The position numbers and the translations under genes are program-made. The notes beneath the pieces are model-generated. The model was given only the letters and a program-made list of their open reading frames with translations. It was not told the origin of the DNA and searched no databases. Below, piece by piece: positions 5,910 through 11,899 of a stretch of 13,735 nt of DNA. The stretch's first letter is position 1. Every line of letters begins with the position of its first letter. Source of the stretch: an uncultured beta proteobacterium. Its GTDB lineage: Bacteria; Pseudomonadota; Gammaproteobacteria; Burkholderiales; Rhodocyclaceae. The stretch lies in contig CAIZKA010000244.1 of NCBI GenBank assembly GCA_903933395.1, forward strand, positions 1-13,735, in the 5' to 3' direction.

Positions 5910-7596
5910 TTGCGACTCTCCTTGATTGATGGGGGTGCGCGGGTTTAGGTAAATACGCAGCGCTACGGAAGACTTCTTCACCGATGCGGTCGAAGGTATC
6001 GATGAAGCGCTCGTCGGCATGACGGTGCGCGAGATAGGCGCCGATCAGCCGTTCGACGGCGGCGGGGATTTCGGCGGCGGCAAAGGAACGGCCGATCACT
6101 TCGCCGATGCGGGCGTCGTTGCCCTGGCGTCCGCCCAGCGTGACCTGGTACCACTCCTCGCCGTTCTTGTCGACGCCGAGGATGCCGATCGCGCCGAGGT
6201 GATGGTGGCCGCAGGAATTCATGCAACCGGAGATGTTGAGCTCCAACTCGCCGATGTCGTGCTGGTAGTCGAGGTCCTCGAAGCGCTCCTGGATCGCGGC
6301 GGCGATCGGCAGCGAGCGGGCGTTGGCCAGGGAGCAGAAATCGCCGCCCGGGCAGGCGATCAGGTCCTGGATCAGCCCCACGGTCGGCGAAGCCAGGCCC
6401 GCCGCCTTGGCGCGGTGCCAGACGGTATAGAGCTCGCGCTGCGGCACGTCGGCAAGGATCAGGTTCTGTTCGTGGGAAACGCGGATCTCGCCGAAGCTGT
6501 AGCGCTCGGCAAGGTCGGCAGCGGCTTCCATCTGTTCGCTGGTCGCGTCGCCAGGCGCGGCGCCGGCCTTCTTCAGCGAAAGCGTGACGGAAGCATAACC
6601 CGGCACCTTGTGCGCCTGCACGTTGCGCTCGACCCAGCGCGAGAAGGCCTTGTCTTCCCGCAGATGGCCGAGGTAGCACAGATCATCGGGTGCCAGGGTT
6701 TCATAGGCCGGTGCGGCGAATTGCGCACTGACACGTTCGACTTCGGCAGCCGTCAGGGTTGCCGGGCCATCCTTGAGGGGGGCCCACTCCGCGTCGACCT
6801 GCCGTGAAAATTCCTCGCGTCCCAGCGCCTTGACCAGGATCTTGATGCGCGCCTTGTAGGCGTTGTCGCGGCGGCCGTAACGGTTGAACACGCGTACCAG
6901 GGCCTCGGTGTAAGTCAGCAGGTGCTGCCAGGGCAGGAATTCCTGCACCACCTGGCCCAACAGCGGGGTGCGGCCGAGGCCGCCGCCGGCGTAGACCTTG
7001 AAGCCGATCTCGCCGGCATCGTTGCTGACCACCTGCAGGCCGAGGTCATGAACCTGGATCGCGGCACGGTCGTTTGCGGCGCCGGAAATAGCGACCTTGA
7101 ACTTGCGCGGCAGGTAGGCGAACTCCGGGTGGAAGGTGGACCATTGGCGCAGGATTTCGGCCCAGGGACGCGGATCGGCGATCTCGTCGGCGGCGACGCC
7201 GGCGAAATGGTCGGTGGTCACGTTGCGGATGCAGTTGCCCGAGGTCTGGATCGCGTGGAGTTCGTCCTGCGCCAGGTCGGCGAGGATCTGCGGCACCTCG
7301 GCCAGCTTGACCCAGTTAAGTTGCAGGTTGTGGCGCGTGGTGAAGTGGCCGTAACCGCAGTCGTAACGGCGCGCGACGTCGGCAAAGCGGCGCAACTGTG
7401 CGGCAGAAATCAGGCCGTAAGGCACCGCGAGGCGCAGCATCGGGCCGTGGCGCTGGATGTAGAGGCCGTTTTGCAGGCGCAGCGGGCGGAACTCGTCGTC
7501 GCTCAGGCTGCCGGCAAGATAACGCTCGGTCTGGCCGCGAAACTGGGCAACGCGGGCCTGGACAATGGCGTGGTCATAGTCGTCGTATTTGTACAT
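5902..7596 (-). CDS. cysI: Siroheme-[4Fe-4S] sulfite reductase (nitrite/sulfite reductase family)
   Basis: Catalyses six-electron reduction of sulfite to sulfide in the cytoplasm. The product is 564 aa with the duplicated ferredoxin-like and siroheme domain architecture. TTRHNLQLNW (86-95), SGNCIRNVTTD (119-129) and LPRKFKVAISG (162-172) form the first siroheme-binding half. The cluster ligands are Cys415-x5-Cys421 (CPGGDFC) and Cys458-x3-Cys462 (CMNSC), followed by GHHHLGAIGILGV. The start at 7594-7596 has AAGGAA a few bases upstream. No CysJ flavoprotein or ferredoxin gene adjoins it, so the electron donor is not evident. A nitrite-reducing role is possible from the family alone, but the cysHDN context strongly favours sulfite. 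It lies 9 nt after the TSUP gene. Confidence 0.93.
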   Translation of the reverse strand: MYKYDDYDHAIVQARVAQFRGQTERYLAGSLSDDEFRPLRLQNGLYIQRHGPMLRLAVPYGLISAAQLRRFADVARRYDCGYGHFTTRHNLQLNWVKLAEVPQILADLAQDELHAIQTSGNCIRNVTTDHFAGVAADEIADPRPWAEILRQWSTFHPEFAYLPRKFKVAISGAANDRAAIQVHDLGLQVVSNDAGEIGFKVYAGGGLGRTPLLGQVVQEFLPWQHLLTYTEALVRVFNRYGRRDNAYKARIKILVKALGREEFSRQVDAEWAPLKDGPATLTAAEVERVSAQFAAPAYETLAPDDLCYLGHLREDKAFSRWVERNVQAHKVPGYASVTLSLKKAGAAPGDATSEQMEAAADLAERYSFGEIRVSHEQNLILADVPQRELYTVWHRAKAAGLASPTVGLIQDLIACPGGDFCSLANARSLPIAAAIQERFEDLDYQHDIGELELNISGCMNSCGHHHLGAIGILGVDKNGEEWYQVTLGGRQGNDARIGEVIGRSFAAAEIPAAVERLIGAYLAHRHADERFIDTFDRIGEEVFRSAAYLPKPAHPHQSRRVANG

Positions 7597-7605
7597 GGTG
7601 TTTCC

Positions 7606-8409
7606 TTAAGCGAGGATCAGCTTGCTGCCGACCAGCAGCAGCACGGAGGCGAGCAGGCTGCGCAGGGCGCGTTCGGGCACCCTGGCGGCGAAATGGGCGC
7701 CGAGCGCAATGCCCGGGAGCGAACCGATCAGGAGTGAAACCAGCAGCACCACATCGACCGTGCCCAGCCACCAGTGGCCGAGGCCGGCGACCAGGGTCAG
7801 CGGCACGGCGTGGGCGATGTCCGAGCCGACGATGCGGCGCGTGGCGAGCTGCGGGTAGAGGAAGGTCAGCGCGGTGACGCCGAGGGCACCGGCGCCGACC
7901 GAGGTAATCGTCACCAGAATGCCTACGATGGCGCCAACGACTACCGTCAGGCCGGCGACATGGCGCTGCGAATAGTCGGCGCTGGCGCTACGGCGCTTGG
8001 CCAGATCCAGCAGGCGCTGGCGGAAGAAAAGGGACAGGGCGGTCAGCAGCAGGGCAAATCCAAGTACGACCGAGATCAATCCTGTGGCGCCGTGGCCCTG
8101 GACACCGAGTTGCGCCAACACCAACAGGGTCAGGGCGGCCGCGGGTACGCTGCCGAGCGCCAGGCGCCCGGTGATGGCCCAGTCGATGTTGTCGTGGCGG
8201 TGATGTACCCAGGAACCGCCGCTCTTGGTGATCGCCGCGTAAAGCAAGTCAGTGCCCACTGCGGTCGCCGGCTTGAAGCCAAAGACCAACACCAGCAGTG
8301 GCGTCATCAGCGAGCCGCCACCGACGCCGGTCAGGCCGACGAGGACGCCGACGGCAAAGCCGGACAGCGGGAGCAGGGGGTTGAGAATGAATTCCATGAT
8401 GCAGTGCAT
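7606..8409 (-). CDS. TSUP family (TauE/SafE) membrane permease
   Basis: A hydrophobic protein of about 267 aa with roughly eight predicted transmembrane helices. Its internal duplication is typical of the TSUP family: VGLTGVGGGSLMTPLLVLVFG with AVGTDLLYA in the first half, and ITSVGAGALGVTALTFLYP with IVGSDIAHA in the second. TSUP proteins move sulfur-containing anions such as sulfite, sulfoacetate or sulfate, or other small organic anions. As first gene of the sulfate-assimilation operon, 9 nt before cysI and divergent from cysB, it may import sulfate or thiosulfate, or export excess sulfite; the sequence cannot separate these. The start is uncertain: the ATG at 8409 has only a weak GAAG upstream, while the ATG at 8397 gives a more family-like MEFILNPLLPLSGF start. 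Confidence 0.88.
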   Translation of the reverse strand: MHCIMEFILNPLLPLSGFAVGVLVGLTGVGGGSLMTPLLVLVFGFKPATAVGTDLLYAAITKSGGSWVHHRHDNIDWAITGRLALGSVPAAALTLLVLAQLGVQGHGATGLISVVLGFALLLTALSLFFRQRLLDLAKRRSASADYSQRHVAGLTVVVGAIVGILVTITSVGAGALGVTALTFLYPQLATRRIVGSDIAHAVPLTLVAGLGHWWLGTVDVVLLVSLLIGSLPGIALGAHFAARVPERALRSLLASVLLLVGSKLILA

Positions 8410-8424
8410 CGTAGCGGCTTCATA

Positions 8425-8464
8425 TAGTTCTGAAAAATACTTAATAGTAATTTCAATAGAACTA
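8425..8464. promoter_or_regulatory. Candidate CysB operator: inverted repeat in the divergent control region
   Basis: TAGTTCT (8425-8431) and AGAACTA (8458-8464) are perfect 7-bp inverted copies with centres 33 bp apart, about three helical turns. GAAA and TTTC echoes lie just inside. The stretch between them is AT-rich, in sharp contrast to the GC-rich genome. It is the only non-coding DNA between cysB and the sulfur operon, so it should hold both promoters. Binding by CysB is inferred from position and LysR-family practice, not shown by sequence. Confidence 0.5.
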
Positions 8465-8471
8465 AAGGATA

Positions 8472-8477
8472 TATAAT
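8472..8477 (+). promoter_or_regulatory. Consensus -10 hexamer 6 nt before the cysB start
   Basis: TATAAT at 8472-8477 is a perfect -10 element and ends only 6 nt before the cysB ATG at 8484. Transcription would begin at or next to the start codon. The -35 region (around 8449-8456) matches consensus poorly. A possible Shine-Dalgarno, AAAGGA at 8464-8469, is 14 nt away and would lie upstream of such a transcript. Confidence 0.5.
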
Positions 8478-8483
8478 CGGTCC

Positions 8484-9425
8484 ATGAAGCTTCAGCAGCT
8501 GCGTTACCTGGTGGAAGTTGAGCGGCGCGGGCTGAGTGTCTCGGCCGCTGCCGACGCCCTTTTCACCTCCCAGCCGGGAGTTTCGAAGCAGATCGGCTTG
8601 CTCGAGGAAGAGCTCGGCGTGACGATTTTCGAGCGCAGCGGCAAGCGCCTCACGGGCGTGACGGCCCCGGGAACGGTGGTGCTGGCCATGGCGCATCGCA
8701 TCCTGAGCGAGACGCAGAACATGAAGCGGGTAGGGGAAGACTACGCGGCCGAAAGCAGCGGCATGCTGTCCATCGCGACCACCCACACCCAGGCCCGCTA
8801 CACGCTGCCGCCGGTGATCCGGCAATTCGTCGGGCGTCACCCGCGGATCCGACTGCACATCCAGCAGGGCAGTCCCGTCCAGGTTGCTGCGTGGGTGCTC
8901 GAAGGCAGCGCCGATCTGGGCATTGCCACCGAGGCGCTGGACCGGCACGCAGAACTGCTGACCTTGCCCTGCTTCCAGTGGGCGCATCTGGTGGTAACGC
9001 CCAGGGGGCATCCGCTGCTCGAGCGCCAGCCGCTGACGCTGGCGGCGCTGGCGGAGTATCCGCTGATCACTTATGACGCGACTTTCACCGGACGCTCGCA
9101 CATCGATCGCGCCTTCGAGCGGCAGAGCCTGCGGCCCGACGTGATGCTGACCGCGATCGATTCCGATGTGATCAAGACCTATGTCGGCCTCGGTCTGGGC
9201 GTCGGCATCATTGCCGAAATGGCCTTCGATCCCGCGCGCGACGACGCGCTGGCCGCCCTGCCGGCGACGCATCTGTTCGAGGGCAACACCACGCGCATCG
9301 CCTTTCGTCGCGATACCTGGCTGCGCGGCTACGACTACGATTTCATGGAATTGCTGGCGCCGCAACTTACGCGACGCATGGTCGAGGCGGCGCAGAAGGG
9401 CGAGGGCGCCGACCCGGGCTTGTGA
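8484..9425 (+). CDS. cysB: LysR-type regulator of sulfur assimilation
   Basis: CysB activates cysteine-biosynthesis genes in response to acetylserine and is antagonised by sulfide or thiosulfate in enterobacteria; in some other bacteria sulfate is the ligand. The product is 313 aa. The N-terminal winged helix-turn-helix reads MKLQQLRYLVEV through FTSQPGVSKQIGLLEEELGV (residues 1-46). The effector domain has ATTHTQARY (98-106). Residues T100, T102, Q103, T149, W166 and T202, which contact sulfate in the Klebsiella CysB crystal structure as I recall it, are all present. GVGIIAEMAFDP lies near the C-terminus. It is divergent from the TSUP-cysI-DUF934-cysHDN operon across a 74-bp gap, the classic place for a LysR regulator and its target. 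Autorepression is likely for the family. Confidence 0.93.
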   Translation: MKLQQLRYLVEVERRGLSVSAAADALFTSQPGVSKQIGLLEEELGVTIFERSGKRLTGVTAPGTVVLAMAHRILSETQNMKRVGEDYAAESSGMLSIATTHTQARYTLPPVIRQFVGRHPRIRLHIQQGSPVQVAAWVLEGSADLGIATEALDRHAELLTLPCFQWAHLVVTPRGHPLLERQPLTLAALAEYPLITYDATFTGRSHIDRAFERQSLRPDVMLTAIDSDVIKTYVGLGLGVGIIAEMAFDPARDDALAALPATHLFEGNTTRIAFRRDTWLRGYDYDFMELLAPQLTRRMVEAAQKGEGADPGL

Positions 9426-9484
9426 CGCATCGGGTCGGGTGACATTTCATTTGCGCCAAAGGCCGTGTTCCGGCATCGGGAAGC

Positions 9485-9490
9485 TAGAAT
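9485..9490 (+). promoter_or_regulatory. Possible -10 element for the downstream small gene
   Basis: TAGAAT matches a sigma-70 -10 hexamer at 5 of 6 positions, and lies 46 nt before the ATG at 9537. No convincing -35 is found at 16-18 nt spacing, so this is tentative. Confidence 0.3.
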
Positions 9491-9536
9491 GGCGTCAGTC
9501 CGGCATTGCCGAACAATTCACAGAGCGAGGTTTGAC

Positions 9537-9809
9537 ATGCCCTACACGCCAGATCTGGTCCATGAGCTGAACACCCTGATCCGTTTCGACCTGGAGACCA
9601 GCCAGCAGGGAATCAAGGTGCACAAGAACGCCGATCCGGATGTCATTGCCGCCACGCAGCGCTTGCACGCGAAGGGACTGCTGACTCTGGTGGATGGCGG
9701 CTATCTGACCGGGCTGGGGCGCGATGCGGCGGAACACGCACAGGCCGTTCTGACCATACTCACCTCGAGTACCAGCCCCGCAGCCGCGGCGCAAAAGGAT
9801 TTCGCCTAG
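9537..9809 (+). CDS. Small conserved protein, TIGR02647-like putative DNA-binding protein
   Basis: A 90-aa cytoplasmic protein that reads like the TIGR02647 family, found in gamma- and betaproteobacteria and often labelled DNA-binding without direct evidence. The conserved core is YTPDLVHELNTLIRFDLETS, then GIKVHKNADPDVIAATQRLHAKGL, GGYLTGLGRDAAEHAQAVLTIL. The helix-rich layout with a GYLT-LG beta-turn resembles a winged helix. The C-terminus is a loose Ala-rich tail. The ATG at 9537 is chosen because GCGAGG (9525-9530) is 6 nt upstream; an earlier in-frame ATG at 9465 has no such support. It stands alone between cysB and a palindrome, 111 nt after cysB, so a link to sulfur metabolism is not implied. 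Confidence 0.82.
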   Translation: MPYTPDLVHELNTLIRFDLETSQQGIKVHKNADPDVIAATQRLHAKGLLTLVDGGYLTGLGRDAAEHAQAVLTILTSSTSPAAAAQKDFA

Positions 9810-9831
9810 CCGCTTCAGGACTTATCCCCCG

Positions 9832-9854
9832 ACCCCTTCTCCGCGAGAAGGGGT
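9832..9854. repeat. Palindromic intergenic element (10-bp stem)
   Basis: ACCCCTTCTC (9832-9841) is perfectly complementary to GAGAAGGGGT (9845-9854) around a CGC loop. It lies in the convergent gap between the small TIGR02647-like gene and yjgA. Neither strand has a U-tract after the stem, which argues against a simple intrinsic terminator. The CTTCTCCGCGAGAAGGGG shape resembles dispersed palindromes common in proteobacterial intergenic regions. Copy number cannot be judged from one window. Confidence 0.55.
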
Positions 9855-9921
9855 GACGACGGCTCGCTGTGCTCGCAGGCTTTTGGCTGGCCTGTCTTGG
9901 GGCGGTCCGGCGGCAAACCGG

Positions 9922-10464
9922 TCAGGCGTCGTCGAAGTCGGCCGTATCGTCCGGTTCGCCGGCGACTTCAAGCGCGCGCAGTTCGCGGAACAGTTCGCGG
10001 TAGGCGCGCGGCGGCTTGCCCTGCTGGGCTTCCTTCAGCGCGTTGCGGCGCAACTGGCGCAGGTGCTGCATGTCGGCCCCGGGGTATTCGCGGGCGACTT
10101 CACTGAACACCGCCTCGTCTTCCATCAATCGCGTACGCAGTCTTTCAAGCTGGTGCTGGCGGATGGTGGCCGCCTTCGAGACGCCGCTGATCTCGTCCAT
10201 CGCTGCGCGCAAGGGCGTCGCATCGACATCGCGCATGATCTTGCCGATGTACTGCATCTGCCGCCGCCGTGCTTCGTGTTTGGTGATGCGCTGCGCCTCG
10301 AGCAGGGCATCGCGCAGGCGTTCAGGCATGTCGATTTTCGCCAGGCGTTCCTTCGACAGCGCCACCAGTTCGGCGCCGAGATCCTGCAAGGCAGTACTCT
10401 CGCGCTTGCGCTGAGATTTACTCGGGCCGGAATACTCGTCGGGCGCGTTATCGATATCTTCCAC
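9922..10464 (-). CDS. yjgA: Ribosome-associated protein YjgA / DarP
   Basis: YjgA (renamed DarP, dual-action ribosomal maturation protein) binds late 50S precursors and promotes peptidyl-transferase-centre maturation. The product is 180 aa from the GTG at 10464, near the E. coli length of 183 aa. Landmarks are KSQRKRESTALQDLGAELVAL (about 16-36), EAQRITKHEARRRQMQYIGKIMR (56-78) and PGADMQHLRQLRRNALKE (about 132-149), with an acidic C-terminal tail. The only upstream ATG, at 10545, lies inside divergent pmbA and adds an unconserved 27-residue extension. The GTG has no Shine-Dalgarno and sits 7 nt after a TATAAT, suggesting a leaderless mRNA. Divergent linkage to pmbA also occurs in E. coli. 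Confidence 0.9.
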   Translation of the reverse strand: MEDIDNAPDEYSGPSKSQRKRESTALQDLGAELVALSKERLAKIDMPERLRDALLEAQRITKHEARRRQMQYIGKIMRDVDATPLRAAMDEISGVSKAATIRQHQLERLRTRLMEDEAVFSEVAREYPGADMQHLRQLRRNALKEAQQGKPPRAYRELFRELRALEVAGEPDDTADFDDA

Positions 10465-10467
10465 GGT

Positions 10468-10477
10468 TATGATTATA
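10468..10477. promoter_or_regulatory. Overlapping divergent -10 elements for yjgA and pmbA
   Basis: The 10-mer TATGATTATA reads as TATGAT on the plus strand (10468-10473, towards pmbA) and as TATAAT on the minus strand (10477-10472, towards yjgA). The plus start would fall near 10480, leaving about 23 nt of leader with AAGGG (10491-10495) 7 nt before the pmbA ATG. The minus start would fall at about 10465, at the yjgA GTG. The -35 regions are weak on both sides. Confidence 0.5.
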
Positions 10478-10502
10478 GCTTCGTCAATCGAAGGGTTCCC
10501 GC

Positions 10503-11840
10503 ATGTCCCAAGGTTTCGCACATTCCCAGGCGGCGTTGCGCGCACTGGCGCAGACCGTCCTCGATCACGCTGCCAGCAAGGGAGCCACGGCTTGCGAGGT
10601 GGATGTTTCCGAGGGTTTCGGCCAGTCGGTCAGCGTGCGCCGGCAGGAGGTCGAGACCATCGAGTACAACCGCGACAAGGGACTCGGCGTTTCGGTGTAC
10701 ATCGGCCAGCGGCGCGGCCATGCCAGCAGTTCCGACTTCTCGCCGGCAGCGGTGCGGGCCTCCGTCGAGGCAGCACTGTCCATAGCCCGCTTCACCGCCG
10801 AGGACGATTGCGCCGGCCTGCCCGAGGCCAGGCTGCTGGCGACAAAGACCATGGACCTCGATCTGTTCCATCCCTGGGATATCTCGGTGGAAGCCGCGAT
10901 CGACATCGCGCGACGTTGCGAGCAGGCCGCTTTCGATGTCAGCCCCATGATCAGGAACTCGGAAGGTGCCAGCGTTTCCGCGCAGACCTCGCACTTCGTT
11001 TCCGCCAACAGCCTGGGTTTCATGGGCGGCTTCGCCACTTCGCGGCACTATGTGTCCTGCTCGGTGATCGCCGGCGAAGGCGACGACATGCAGCGCGATG
11101 ACTGGTATGTCTCGCAGCGCGATGCGCGGAAATTTCCCGATGCGGCGACCGTGGGCGATTACGCCGCACGGCGCGCCCTGTCGCGGTTGGGCGCGCGCAA
11201 GCTGAAGACGCGCAAGTGCCCGGTAATTTTCGAGGCGCCGCTGGCAACCGGCTTGATCGGCAGTTTCGTCCATGCGATTTCCGGCGGCGCCCTCTACCGC
11301 AAGACTTCCTTCCTCGTCGACAGCCTGGGCAAGCAACTGTTTCCCGACTTCGTCCGGATCAGCGAGCGGCCGCATATCCGCGGCGGGTTCGCCTCGTCGC
11401 CCTTCGATGACGACGGCGTCGCCACGCACGACCGGGAGGTGGTGAAGGACGGTGTGCTGCAGGGCTATTTCCTGTCCACCTATTCGGCGCGCAAGCTCGG
11501 GCTGCGGACCACCGGCAACGCCGGTGGCGCGCACAACCTGCTGGTGCAACCCGGCCGGCACGACCTCAAGGGGCTGCTGCGTGAAATGGGCAGCGGCCTG
11601 CTGGTCACCGAACTGCTCGGGCAGGGCGTGAATTACGTGACCGGCGACTATTCGCGTGGTGCCGCCGGCTATTGGGTGGAAAAGGGCGAGATCGCCTATC
11701 CGGTGGAGGAGATCACCATCGCCGGCAATCTGCGCGAGATGCTGCGCGGCATTGCCGCCATCGGCAACGACATCGAAGTGCGCGGCTCGAAGCAGGTAGG
11801 CTCCATCCTGGTCGAACGCATGACCATCGCCGGCAGCTAA
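10503..11840 (+). CDS. pmbA: TldE/PmbA family metalloprotease subunit
   Basis: PmbA (TldE) is the partner of TldD in a cytoplasmic heterodimeric protease that processes microcin B17 and degrades the CcdA antitoxin in E. coli. In the known structure TldD supplies the zinc site and TldE has none; consistently I see no HExxxH here. The product is 445 aa (E. coli 450 aa). Family landmarks are RRQEVETIEYNRDKGLGVSVY (about 43-63), the central VIFEAPLATGLIGSFVHAISGGALYRKTSFL segment, and the C-terminal GYWVEKGEIAYPVEEITIAGNLREMLRGI ending in MTIAGS. The ATG at 10503 has AAGGG 7 nt upstream. The tldD partner is not in this window. Divergent from yjgA across 38 bp. Confidence 0.94.
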   Translation: MSQGFAHSQAALRALAQTVLDHAASKGATACEVDVSEGFGQSVSVRRQEVETIEYNRDKGLGVSVYIGQRRGHASSSDFSPAAVRASVEAALSIARFTAEDDCAGLPEARLLATKTMDLDLFHPWDISVEAAIDIARRCEQAAFDVSPMIRNSEGASVSAQTSHFVSANSLGFMGGFATSRHYVSCSVIAGEGDDMQRDDWYVSQRDARKFPDAATVGDYAARRALSRLGARKLKTRKCPVIFEAPLATGLIGSFVHAISGGALYRKTSFLVDSLGKQLFPDFVRISERPHIRGGFASSPFDDDGVATHDREVVKDGVLQGYFLSTYSARKLGLRTTGNAGGAHNLLVQPGRHDLKGLLREMGSGLLVTELLGQGVNYVTGDYSRGAAGYWVEKGEIAYPVEEITIAGNLREMLRGIAAIGNDIEVRGSKQVGSILVERMTIAGS

Positions 11841-11899
11841 GGCCGGCCGGCGAAGCAGTTTGAGAGTTCCCGCAGGGACGCACAGCGCTGGCGCCGGCG

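Noticed and set aside
6019..7737. Plus-strand open frames opposite cysI and the TSUP gene
   Set aside because: Antisense shadows of genes with clear motifs on the minus strand.
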